Source: an uncultured Eubacteriales bacterium
GTDB taxonomy: Bacteria > Bacillota > Clostridia > UBA1381
DNA: 14,643 nucleotides
Assembly: GCA_900556575.1 (NCBI GenBank)
Contig: USPO01000016.1
Span: 1 to 14,643 of the forward strand
Direction: 5' to 3'
Shown here: positions 6,463-14,620 of the stretch, piece by piece
Layout of the letters: each line of letters begins with the position of its first letter
Numbering within the stretch: position 1 is the first letter of the stretch
The notes under the pieces: generated by a model
What the model was told of the DNA's origin: nothing
The model's input: the letters and a program-made list of their open reading frames with translations, nothing else
Databases searched by the model: none
Made by a program: the position numbers and the translations under genes

Positions 6463-6505
6463 ATTGGTATATTACATATAAAGTATAAATTATGGAGGAA
6501 TCTAT

Positions 6506-6754
6506 ATGAAAAAAATCACCGCTGCAGTTTTTTCTGTTCTGTGCTGGCTGTTTCCCTGTATTGCCTTTGCAGACAATTCTCTGCCCGAAAATGGCATAGC
6601 ACGAATACAATGGTCAATCAAAAATTGCGGTCCTATGCCTAAAATTATGCTCATTGGTTTAATCGCAATTGCTGCAATGATTATAATTACAGTTTTAACA
6701 GCCAAATATTTTGCCGCAAAGGAGGATGACAAAAATGAACAGCCGAAAAAATGA
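6506..6754 (+). CDS. Small secreted/membrane-anchored protein of unknown function
   Basis: No family is recognised for this 82-residue protein. Residues 1-22 look like a signal peptide: KK start, hydrophobic core, AFA-D cleavage site. A short extracytoplasmic stretch of about 24 residues contains Trp36 and Cys41. A transmembrane helix follows (about 47-67, IMLIGLIAIAAMIIITVLTA), then a charged cytoplasmic tail, KEDDKNEQPKK. GGAGG (6494-6498) lies seven bases before ATG 6506. Its 3' end overlaps the acyltransferase start by 20 bases, with the acyltransferase ribosome binding site inside this gene, so the two are probably coupled and may act together. A role as a small partner subunit of the acyltransferase is inference only. 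Confidence 0.75.
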   Translation: MKKITAAVFSVLCWLFPCIAFADNSLPENGIARIQWSIKNCGPMPKIMLIGLIAIAAMIIITVLTAKYFAAKEDDKNEQPKK

Positions 6755-8021
6755 TATTCCGGGGTATCTTTATGCTCTTGACGGAATGAGAGCATTATCA
6801 CTTATATTTATAGTAATGTTCCATACCTTTCAGCAAAGCTGGATATTCTACAATCTAAAGATAGGACCTAATAAATATCTCTTTAATTTTGAAATATTTC
6901 AGCGTTACGGCTATGTTGCAATTGATTCATTCTTTGTGCTGAGCGGATTTTGCCTGTTTTACCCTATCGCACGAGATATGTTTAGCGAAAGTAAATTTCA
7001 AGGATGGAAAAACTTTTTCATTAAGCGTGCAAGGCGAATATACCCGGCTTATATAATTGCTCTACTTTTTACGGTTATCGTTCCTACATTCTCATATGTA
7101 GGCGGAATGTACGACCCGAAAAACTTTTTAAGCACAGCAAGAAATATTATAATGCATCTGCTGTTTATACATAACTTTGACTCCGCCACACTCGGAACAA
7201 CAATAGGTACAGCATGGACAATGAGCGTTGAAGTACAGTTCTATTTGCTATTTCCTTTGATATGTATACCATTCAGAAAAAAGCCCGTGCTTACAGCTAT
7301 AGGAATGATTTTTACTGCCGTAATTTTAAGATTATTACTGATGATGAACATAAACATTTCACCAGCTCAAATATCCGCAATTACACCAATATATTTTGAC
7401 GTATTTGCATTCGGTATGATTTCGGCATATTTTGTTGTATACATAAGGAATAAGGTAAATTATATCGGCAAACTAAAGCTTTGTATGACAATTATTTCTG
7501 CTTTATGTATATTCACCGTATACGGATATATAAAGTGGCTTGGAAAAGCATCATTCCCGCAGGGTATAGGCTCAGATGTCTATTTCCGCTTTCTTTACAG
7601 AGGAATATTTTCAGCACTTATTGCTCTTTTCCTCCTTACTGCATGCTTTTCTTATGGATTTTGGGAAAAGAAGATTTGGGGAAATAAGTTTTTCGTATTT
7701 CTTTCCTCAATATCATACACAGTATATTTGTGGCATCAGAATATATACATATTCCTAAAAAATCATAACATACCGTACACAACACAAAATCCGGTAATGA
7801 ATGACAGAAATGCAATGGACGGACTGACGCTTATATGCCTTAGTGCATCTGTTATAATCGGTGTACTTGTTACTAATTATATTGAAACACCTATTGTAAA
7901 ATACGGATTTAAGGGCAGCCTTATTAGGCTCAGTGAAAAGCTGCATATTACAGAGCATAATAAATCAGCGGAAACTTCTCTCGCTAAGAATAAAAAAGTC
8001 AAAAAACAAAATGCCAAATAA
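6735..8021 (+). CDS. Acyltransferase 3 family membrane protein (OafA-like)
   Basis: This is an integral membrane enzyme predicted to move an acyl (often acetyl) group across the membrane onto an extracytoplasmic sugar or lipid-linked glycan. It has 428 residues and about ten membrane segments. Family motifs are YALDGMRALS (13-22), the probable catalytic His30 in MFHTF, DSFFVLSGF, the basic loop RARRIYPAY, and GTAWTMSVEVQFYLLFPL. A Lys-rich tail ends the protein. An in-frame TTG at 6711 and an ATG at 6726 exist, but AAAGGAGG (6718-6725) is ideally spaced only for ATG 6735. It overlaps the preceding small gene by 20 bases and precedes mltG by 28 bases. No SGNH domain is fused. The substrate cannot be told; peptidoglycan or a surface polysaccharide fits the neighbours. 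Confidence 0.88.
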   Translation: MNSRKNDIPGYLYALDGMRALSLIFIVMFHTFQQSWIFYNLKIGPNKYLFNFEIFQRYGYVAIDSFFVLSGFCLFYPIARDMFSESKFQGWKNFFIKRARRIYPAYIIALLFTVIVPTFSYVGGMYDPKNFLSTARNIIMHLLFIHNFDSATLGTTIGTAWTMSVEVQFYLLFPLICIPFRKKPVLTAIGMIFTAVILRLLLMMNINISPAQISAITPIYFDVFAFGMISAYFVVYIRNKVNYIGKLKLCMTIISALCIFTVYGYIKWLGKASFPQGIGSDVYFRFLYRGIFSALIALFLLTACFSYGFWEKKIWGNKFFVFLSSISYTVYLWHQNIYIFLKNHNIPYTTQNPVMNDRNAMDGLTLICLSASVIIGVLVTNYIETPIVKYGFKGSLIRLSEKLHITEHNKSAETSLAKNKKVKKQNAK

Positions 8022-8049
8022 ATATAACTTTTGAAAGGGGGAAATATTT

Positions 8050-9108
8050 ATGGCAATAAAAAAACACACCAAGAAATCGCATGGAGGATTAATCTTCACA
8101 ATCATACTTCTTGCAGTTATAGCCGCAGCAGGCAGCTTCGGAGGACTTATGATGTCAGACCGTTCGGGAGTCAAGATTGCAAACGGCAGCATAACTGTTG
8201 ATATAGTGAACGGTTCGGGTGCTTCAGTAATAGCGGAACAGCTGAAACAGGCGGGAGTAATTAAATATCCGTTTCTGTTCAAACTCGATGCCAAAAACGG
8301 CGGATATTCCGCCTCAATAAAACCGGGAACGATAGAAATAATCAGCGGTATGAGTTACAAGGATATTCTTGAACTTCTATGCTCTGATAACCGTTCGACA
8401 AATAAACTTGTAATTCCCGAGGGCTTTGAGCAAAAACAAATTAAAGAACGCATAGTATCTCAGGGATTTTGCACAGCCGAAGAATTTGATGCTGCCGTTA
8501 ATGACGACTACGGATATGATTTCTTAAAAAATCTTCCCGAGAGGCAGTATAAACTTGAAGGATACTTATATCCGGACACATATATTATACCTGAAAACGC
8601 TTCGGCACATGATATTATCAATATGATGCTATCGGAATTTAACGATAATGTAACATCAGAAATGACATCAAAAATTTCGAGCCTGCCCGTTTCGGGAATG
8701 ACATTGGATAACGTAATTACAATGGCATCCATAATTGAGCGTGAAACAAACAGTGATACAGAGCGCGCTAAGGTTGCCGGTGTATTTTACAACCGTTTAA
8801 AGCAAAATATGAAGTTACAGTCATGTGCCACGGTGCAATATGTATTGGGCGAAAGAAAAGCAGTATTATCAATTGCCGATACACAGATTGATTCTCCGTA
8901 CAACACATATTTATATTCGGGACTTCCGGCAGGACCTATTGCAAACCCGGGAATTGACTGTATAAAAGCTGCTTTAGAACCTGAAAGCACAGATTATCTG
9001 TACTTCGTTGCAGGCAAAGACGGAAAGCATATATTCTCAAAAACATACGAAGAGCATCTCGCTGCAATGAATTCCACAGACTCTGCTGTAAAGGTAGAAA
9101 ACCAATGA
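8050..9108 (+). CDS. mltG: Endolytic murein transglycosylase MltG
   Basis: MltG is a membrane-anchored lytic transglycosylase that cuts nascent glycan strands and is thought to set their length. The protein has 352 residues: a Lys-rich cytoplasmic N-terminus, a single membrane helix (about 13-34), a LysM-like region (about 45-110), and the YceG catalytic domain. Conserved motifs include PEGF (123-126), LEGYLYPDTY (169-178), ASIIERET with catalytic Glu230, VFYNRL (245-250) and PNT-like SPYNTYLYSGLPAGPIANPG. GAAAGGGGGAAA precedes ATG 8050. The gene lies 28 bases after the acyltransferase and 15 before trmR; the mltG-trmR pair is a conserved Firmicutes arrangement (yrrL-yrrM in B. subtilis). Confidence 0.95.
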   Translation: MAIKKHTKKSHGGLIFTIILLAVIAAAGSFGGLMMSDRSGVKIANGSITVDIVNGSGASVIAEQLKQAGVIKYPFLFKLDAKNGGYSASIKPGTIEIISGMSYKDILELLCSDNRSTNKLVIPEGFEQKQIKERIVSQGFCTAEEFDAAVNDDYGYDFLKNLPERQYKLEGYLYPDTYIIPENASAHDIINMMLSEFNDNVTSEMTSKISSLPVSGMTLDNVITMASIIERETNSDTERAKVAGVFYNRLKQNMKLQSCATVQYVLGERKAVLSIADTQIDSPYNTYLYSGLPAGPIANPGIDCIKAALEPESTDYLYFVAGKDGKHIFSKTYEEHLAAMNSTDSAVKVENQ

Positions 9109-9123
9109 TGAAAGGAATAAAAT

Positions 9124-9816
9124 ATGATTGAATATGATTTAGAAGCAATAGTACCGCCGTATATAACAGACTATTTAAGGAGTCACAGTACACATAGCAA
9201 TGATTTCATGCATGAGCTTGAAAAATACGCACTTGAAAATCATGTTCCGATAATCGAACCCGAAAGTGCAAGATTTCTTGAGACAATGTGCGCATTAAAG
9301 CAACCAAAAAAAATTCTTGAAATAGGCTGTGCAATAGGATATTCTGCAATACTTATGGCAAATAATTCAGATCCGACTTCTGAAATTATGACTCTTGAAT
9401 ACAGTCCGGAAATGGTTAAACTTGCACGAGCAAATATTGAAAAAGCCGGATTAAATAATAGAATAAAGGTTATTGAAGCTGATGCAAAAGACTATGTATC
9501 TTATATTGATGAAGATGAATGTTTTGACATGATATTCCTTGACGGTCCTAAAGCCCACTATTATTTTATGCTTGATGACTGTGTAAGACTTTTAAAAAAA
9601 GGCGGTCTTTTGATAAGTGATAATGTCCTATATAAAGGCATGACAGCGGACGATAATCATGTTATCCGCCGAAAAATTACAATCGTATCTCGTTTAAGAG
9701 AATTTATTGACACCCTATGCAAGCATCCGCAGCTTAAAAGCTCGATTCTTCCTTTAGGTGACGGTGTGACTGTATCAGTTAAAACTGTATCGGACTTTGA
9801 GAGATTTGGATATTAA
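9124..9816 (+). CDS. trmR: tRNA 5-hydroxyuridine methyltransferase (class I O-methyltransferase)
   Basis: This SAM-dependent enzyme is expected to methylate 5-hydroxyuridine at tRNA position 34 to methoxyuridine, as shown for B. subtilis TrmR (YrrM). The protein has 230 residues, close to the family norm. Motif I is ILEIGCAIGYSA (64-75), the acidic SAM contact is in TLEYSP, and FLDGPKAHYY (139-148) plus LISDNV (164-169) supply the metal ligands D141, D167 and N168 typical of the catechol-OMT-like subgroup. AAAGGA lies about seven bases before ATG 9124. The position directly after mltG strongly supports TrmR over a small-molecule methyltransferase. The gene ends the operon, and a terminator follows at once. 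Confidence 0.9.
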   Translation: MIEYDLEAIVPPYITDYLRSHSTHSNDFMHELEKYALENHVPIIEPESARFLETMCALKQPKKILEIGCAIGYSAILMANNSDPTSEIMTLEYSPEMVKLARANIEKAGLNNRIKVIEADAKDYVSYIDEDECFDMIFLDGPKAHYYFMLDDCVRLLKKGGLLISDNVLYKGMTADDNHVIRRKITIVSRLREFIDTLCKHPQLKSSILPLGDGVTVSVKTVSDFERFGY

Positions 9817-9821
9817 AAATC

Positions 9822-9854
9822 GGGCATCTGCAAAATAAAATTTTGCAGATGCCC
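9822..9854. terminator. Bidirectional terminator between trmR and the glycoside hydrolase gene
   Basis: A perfect 14-bp stem pairs GGGCATCTGCAAAA (9822-9835) with TTTTGCAGATGCCC (9841-9854) around a five-base loop. The plus strand continues TCGCTTTTATTT; the minus strand continues GATTTTTAA. The hairpin therefore serves both the trmR transcript and the convergent glycoside hydrolase transcript. It fills most of the 59-base gap between the two genes. Confidence 0.88.
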
Positions 9855-9858
9855 TCGC

Positions 9859-9888
9859 TTTTATTTACCGTACTTTTATTTACCGTAC
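9859..9888. repeat. 15-bp tandem duplication at the end of the GH43 coding region
   Basis: TTTTATTTACCGTAC occurs twice in direct tandem (9859-9873 and 9874-9888). On the minus strand each copy reads AAG TAC GGT AAA TAA, that is Lys-Tyr-Gly-Lys-stop, in frame. The inner copy supplies the real C-terminus and the outer copy lies just after the stop. It looks like a recent slippage or duplication event. Confidence 0.85.
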
Positions 9889-11054
9889 TTTTCTACAAGC
9901 TTATCATACTCAGCCTTTGTAATAGGCATTACTGTACCGTGACGGTACTTTGTATCTGTTTTAAAATTAGATACCGATTTAAATTCGCCCTTTGTTATAT
10001 CATCTGTTACAAAAGGCTTATAGCCCTGACTTTTTGAATAGTAATCCAAAAGCAGAGTCCAGCTTTCCGAACCATTTGTTTTATAAATTGTCGGTCCTTC
10101 ATAGCCGGTTACGGTATTTCCGGCTACTCCGTCAATTGTATATGTAGCAACATCTTTCCAACCATGCTCTAATGATGTGCTTGCCATCATTGTTACAGAT
10201 GACTTACTCTCATTTTTCGTGAAACGGTAATATACACCCTTATCATTTACTATTGTAGTATCAATATTGCTTATATTTCCGCCGTCAATATATACTTCCG
10301 GTGCCATGAACTCTTTGAAATCCTTTGTAAAGCTTCTGTATATACGCTGTGTGGCATAGTTATCATCAGATACCTTTGATGCCCAGAACACCATATACAT
10401 ATCTCTTTCGCTGTCATATACTGCCTCCGGTGCCCATGTACAGCCCGCATTATCCGCAGCTACCTTTACAAGTCTTGAATCACTCCAATTTACTAAATCA
10501 TCGCTTTCCCAAATAACAATACTCTTTGAACCGCTTGTCTGACAAGTTCCCCAGCGGTTCTTGTCATCTCTTCGGTTATATATGCTTAAATCGGTTGCAA
10601 TAACAAAATACTTTCCGTCTTCTCCTCTTATGATATGCGGATCTCTTACTCCCATTTCTCCCTTATCACTTATAAGAATCGGCTGATTATCGTTGAGTGT
10701 AGTCCAATTAAGACCATCCTCCGATACGGAGAAATAAATCTGTTCTTCATTCGCACTGCTTTCCGTACCTACAAAGTGAGCAAATAAATATGCTTCTGTA
10801 TTTATCTTTTCTCCTGTCTTTACAGTTCTTGACACCGTATCATGCATAGGCTCATTGTTCTCCTCCCATAAGTACGCACTTACTTTATATGTTCCTGTCT
10901 CTGCATTAAAGCTTCCTTCTGACTTATCTCTTTCTATTCCGAGAAGTCTGCCGTCATTGCTGTACAATGCCACTGAAATATGTCCTGCTTCATTACCCGG
11001 ATTATAGCTGCTTGAATAACGTATTGTATTTCCATCAGCAAATCCTCCATGCAT
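9876..11054 (-). CDS. GH43-family glycoside hydrolase module (C-terminal half of a frameshifted protein)
   Basis: The open frame encodes 392 residues from ATG 11054, but it stays open upstream to about 11099 and has no ribosome binding site or signal peptide. It is best read as the continuation of the GH30 protein in a shifted frame. A short beta-rich module (about 8-80, VALYSNDGRLLGI ... VSAYLWEENNEPM) precedes a five-bladed propeller from about 88. GH43 residues are visible: base D138 in GVRDPHII, WAPE (207-210), pKa-setting D265 in NIDTTIV, acid E319 in GYEGPTIYK, and H372 in RHGTV. Such enzymes remove arabinose, xylose or galactose units from plant polysaccharides; the substrate here cannot be fixed. 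No dockerin, SLH or LPxTG anchor follows. Confidence 0.85.
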   Translation of the reverse strand: MHGGFADGNTIRYSSSYNPGNEAGHISVALYSNDGRLLGIERDKSEGSFNAETGTYKVSAYLWEENNEPMHDTVSRTVKTGEKINTEAYLFAHFVGTESSANEEQIYFSVSEDGLNWTTLNDNQPILISDKGEMGVRDPHIIRGEDGKYFVIATDLSIYNRRDDKNRWGTCQTSGSKSIVIWESDDLVNWSDSRLVKVAADNAGCTWAPEAVYDSERDMYMVFWASKVSDDNYATQRIYRSFTKDFKEFMAPEVYIDGGNISNIDTTIVNDKGVYYRFTKNESKSSVTMMASTSLEHGWKDVATYTIDGVAGNTVTGYEGPTIYKTNGSESWTLLLDYYSKSQGYKPFVTDDITKGEFKSVSNFKTDTKYRHGTVMPITKAEYDKLVEKYGK

Positions 11055-14000
11055 GCTGCCAAGCCTCTTACCTCCGCCGTAAAGCTGCGTGTTGATACCT
11101 CACCGTTTACAGTAACAGATGCCATTAAGGTAACCTGCTTTGTTTCATTTGCTCTTGTAACCTTACCGTCATTTGCAATTATACCTGTATCTGATGATGT
11201 CCATGTAATTGCTGTGCCGTCCTCTAAAGTTTTTGGAAGGTCAATATCCGATGTTACATTTGATAAATCACCTAAATCAAGCTCTGCAAGCGGGTTTTCC
11301 GATATTTTATTTGTTATTACAAAATCATCTATATAGCCTTTGGCAAATTCACCTGAACCCCAGTTTGCAAGTCCTATATATGCCACCGAGCTTTCTCCGA
11401 GCATATTTGAAATGTCAACGCTTGACTCTGTTTCTGCCGCCTTTGCACCGTTAATATATAATTCTGTTGTATTATCCTTTACAACAATCATTATATCGTT
11501 CCATTCATCCGCCTTAAATGTGCCTGATGATGACTGACTTCTTGAACCCGAATTATTGTATCTTTCAACAGTAACATTTGAACCGCTTGTCATTGCACCG
11601 AGATACTGTTCCTTCTGATACGTCTGTGCATTATCGTTAGGTGCTGCAAAGAACCACCATGATGTTCCTGTTCCCTCCGGCTTAACCTTAAACTTGATTG
11701 TAAGGTTTTTCTGTCCTGTGAGGAGCGAATTTCCATTTGCATCTGTAAGCTTTAAAGCTGCTGCCCTTGTTCCGTCAAAATAAATGCACTTATTGTCACC
11801 GTCCGTAACAAACTTTGGTGAACCCTCTGCCTTTCCGTATGACGATGTGCTTGCAAGGTCACCGTTATCAAAGTTAAGATTGATAAGCTCACCGCTTGCC
11901 GGAATTTCCGGTGCATCTGTCGGTGCCGGAGTTGCTGTCGGCTCCGGTGTTACTGACGGTGCCGGAAGTTCCTCAGCATAGGAGATTACATCAGCATCCA
12001 TATTATCATACGATACCACACGTTCTCTTGCTGAGTTATAGCTGCCTGTAAGTTCAATTGACTTAATTGAAACAGGTGTATTTAGTATTCCCGTAACAGC
12101 TGTATCTTCCATGCCGCCGGCTGCTGTAATACTTACGGCGCCTGTGCCTGAAATTGTAATTGTTACATGCTTGTTGTAGCCTACCGTATTAACATAAGGC
12201 TGACCGCTTGCATTCCAGCCGTTAGCACCTGCTTTGTTTGTACCTGGATTACTTCTGCTCTGAGCTATTGTTGATGCGGAAAGAACGTTCTCTCCACCTA
12301 TTCTTATCTGATTGAAGTTATATCCGCCGCCTGTGATATACAGAGCCGCAATTTCATTTCCGTCCTTATCCTTTATTGCAAAGGTGTTATCCTTACCGCC
12401 GCTTTCCCAGCCTGCAAACATATCGAACTCATATCTGAACATTTCATTTGATTTAAGTTCAATTGTGTCTGTTTCTGCCGCAGCTGTTGTCTTTACCGGA
12501 ACAAATACATTTCCGAAACGGCTAAGATTTGATGCATATACCTGTGCTCCATCCGATGTGAGACTGCCCGCATCGGCATTGAATATATTTGAATTTCCTT
12601 CAAAATTGTCTGTAAACTCCGCTATATCTTTTATTGACGGTGCATTCTCCGGAACATCGCTTGATACATCGCCTTCAATTGAGAACTCTGCAATATTTGC
12701 CATATTCGTCTCATTTATATACCTGAAATATCTGTAAGCCTTGTCATTTTCAAGTTCTGATGCCGGAATTTCGGTATATACACCGGCTGCAAGTGCTGAT
12801 TTAACCGTATATAAATCAGTCCAGCTGATACCGTCATTTGACCCCTGTACCTTTGCACCTACCGTTCTTTCAGGCATACCGTTTCCCGATCTTGCCGCAA
12901 GCTTTATCTTTGACGGCTTGAACGGTGTGCCGTAGTCATACTCTACATAACCTCCGGTTGTTCCGTCAAAATATGTATCTAAATTTCCGTCTGCCGCCTT
13001 TGTATAATCTGCATTATCGTTAGGACGACTGCTGTCATTGCCCCACGAGGCTGTACCCGAAAGCTTATATAACGGAACTGTAAAATCTCTTGTAAATGTA
13101 TAATCGCCAATCTTGGCTGTTATTGTTACACTTCCGTCCTTCTTCGCTGTTACAAGACCATCTGCTGTAACCTCTGCTATTTCAGTATTTGACGAACTCC
13201 AGACAACGTCTCCGTCGAAACTCTTATTTATTCCAAGCTGAACCGATGAACCCAATGAAATTTCATTTCCGCCGCCTGTAATATATGCGTATTCAGTAGC
13301 ACCGCTGCCCTTTACAACGTAGGTTGTAATAGTACCCGCCTTTAATGTTGTGCTTATCTTCTTATTGTCAAGCTGAGCTTCTCCCTCTATACTCTTCCAA
13401 TGTTCCGCATCATTTCCCGTTTTATTGTTTGTTCTGATTTCTTCAACCTCTGTTCCTACATTTGTAAATGCGGAAAGGTCAAATGTATATAATGCATCCG
13501 CCGATGAACTGTTTACCGCTACAACCTTTATATCTCCGCTCTTTTTGTTGTATGCTGCCAATGTATTGTTTGATGACGCGATGACCGTATCTCCCGGCTC
13601 AATATACTTCGTAAACTGACCGAAACCGTAATACTTATTTGCAAGTTCAAGTGTTTCGGTGTCATGGTCCGCCATGCCTACACCCCAAAGTGAGTCTGTC
13701 GCATTAAGCTTATTGCCCGCTTCTGATTTATTTCCGCTTGGATCTGTGAAATTTGAGTCCTTATGTTTATCAACAATATCCCACATTACCCATGCCGCCG
13801 GCTGCATACCGTTCATATCGGTAATAATTCTGCCTGCGAGACCGAACATATCCCAGCCGCCGTCAACCTCACTCATCCATAAATCCTTGCCGGCATTTAC
13901 GGCTGTTGTCTTTGCTCCGGCACGGTTTGAGCCGCTGTATGTATGTGTATCGATTCTTCCCAAATCCTGCTTTGCCTCATCTGTAAGCTTAGCATAGTTC

Positions 14001-14620
14001 GTTACAGTCTTATTAATATCCGTTTCGTCCATTCCCGCAACAAGTACATCATTTAAGCCTGCATTGTCAAGTGCTTTCCTTGTTTCAACAATTGCCTTTG
14101 ACTGGCTTTCTCCGGGCGAGAAATGACAGCCCTCCTGTTTCGGACTGTTGACGCCCCAGTAATTTGTATCAGGCTCATTCATCGGTGAATAGCTCTTAAA
14201 CTCTATTCCCTGTTCCTTAAACAGCTTAGTCGCATCAGCTATAAATTTGCCGAAATCATCGTACATATCTGCATTCAAGTTATCGCTGTCTGCCGGATCT
14301 CCTCCGCTTGAACAGCCTGTTACTGTCATAAAATACGGTGCGGAATTTGAAAATCCCTCAAAATAAAGGCTCGGATTTGCATTCAATGCCGCCTTTGCAA
14401 TATTAAGCTGATTTTGATCCTTTGTAATATCATATGTAATATCAACATCCTTGCCGTCATTTGTTAATTCAAAGGTACTCCATACTCCCGGAACCTTTGA
14501 ATCCGAACGGGTTACATGATTATGCGTCGGATCATCACCGCCTCCAAGATTGTATCTTGCAATATCAAGACCCAATCCGTCCTCTGAGAAAAATGCATCT
14601 GCCGCCAACATGGTGAACAA
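10934..14620 (-). CDS. GH30-family glycoside hydrolase with Ig-like, discoidin and LamG modules (N-terminal half, disrupted at both ends)
   Basis: The open frame spans 1228 residues. The GH30 barrel (about 1-340) has ARYNLGGGDDPTHNH, acid/base E149 in PMNEPD and nucleophile E251 in WMSEVDGG; its beta-sandwich runs to about 438. Then come an Ig-like Big_2 domain (about 450-515), an F5/8-type C domain (about 520-650), a beta-sandwich (about 670-880), a Pro/Thr linker (887-909), a LamG/concanavalin-like domain (about 911-1105) and an atypical bacterial Ig domain (about 1112-1184). The motif style resembles endo-beta-1,6-galactanase-like GH30 enzymes, a weak assignment. The last about 44 residues (ending 10934) are out-of-frame peptide after a frameshift. 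At the other end the frame opens with TTG after an in-frame TGA (14624-14626), with no signal peptide or ribosome binding site. The true N-terminus therefore lies beyond the window. Confidence 0.85.
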   Translation of the reverse strand: MFTMLAADAFFSEDGLGLDIARYNLGGGDDPTHNHVTRSDSKVPGVWSTFELTNDGKDVDITYDITKDQNQLNIAKAALNANPSLYFEGFSNSAPYFMTVTGCSSGGDPADSDNLNADMYDDFGKFIADATKLFKEQGIEFKSYSPMNEPDTNYWGVNSPKQEGCHFSPGESQSKAIVETRKALDNAGLNDVLVAGMDETDINKTVTNYAKLTDEAKQDLGRIDTHTYSGSNRAGAKTTAVNAGKDLWMSEVDGGWDMFGLAGRIITDMNGMQPAAWVMWDIVDKHKDSNFTDPSGNKSEAGNKLNATDSLWGVGMADHDTETLELANKYYGFGQFTKYIEPGDTVIASSNNTLAAYNKKSGDIKVVAVNSSSADALYTFDLSAFTNVGTEVEEIRTNNKTGNDAEHWKSIEGEAQLDNKKISTTLKAGTITTYVVKGSGATEYAYITGGGNEISLGSSVQLGINKSFDGDVVWSSSNTEIAEVTADGLVTAKKDGSVTITAKIGDYTFTRDFTVPLYKLSGTASWGNDSSRPNDNADYTKAADGNLDTYFDGTTGGYVEYDYGTPFKPSKIKLAARSGNGMPERTVGAKVQGSNDGISWTDLYTVKSALAAGVYTEIPASELENDKAYRYFRYINETNMANIAEFSIEGDVSSDVPENAPSIKDIAEFTDNFEGNSNIFNADAGSLTSDGAQVYASNLSRFGNVFVPVKTTAAAETDTIELKSNEMFRYEFDMFAGWESGGKDNTFAIKDKDGNEIAALYITGGGYNFNQIRIGGENVLSASTIAQSRSNPGTNKAGANGWNASGQPYVNTVGYNKHVTITISGTGAVSITAAGGMEDTAVTGILNTPVSIKSIELTGSYNSARERVVSYDNMDADVISYAEELPAPSVTPEPTATPAPTDAPEIPASGELINLNFDNGDLASTSSYGKAEGSPKFVTDGDNKCIYFDGTRAAALKLTDANGNSLLTGQKNLTIKFKVKPEGTGTSWWFFAAPNDNAQTYQKEQYLGAMTSGSNVTVERYNNSGSRSQSSSGTFKADEWNDIMIVVKDNTTELYINGAKAAETESSVDISNMLGESSVAYIGLANWGSGEFAKGYIDDFVITNKISENPLAELDLGDLSNVTSDIDLPKTLEDGTAITWTSSDTGIIANDGKVTRANETKQVTLMASVTVNGEVSTRSFTAEVRGLAACMEDLLMEIQYVIQAAIIRVMKQDIFQWHCTAMTADFSE

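Noticed and set aside
6711..6734. TTG and ATG upstream starts for the acyltransferase
   Set aside because: They lie upstream of or directly against AAAGGAGG (6718-6725), so only ATG 6735 has proper spacing.
11050..11110. Programmed -1 ribosomal frameshift joining GH30 and GH43
   Set aside because: No X XXY YYZ slippery heptamer or strong downstream stem was seen between the overlap limits; a mutation or base-calling deletion is simpler.
12312..12737. 141-codon open frame on the plus strand inside the GH30 gene, with several similar ones from 11049 to 13997
   Set aside because: All are antisense to well-supported modular domains, lack good ribosome binding sites and have biased Ser/Pro/Leu composition.
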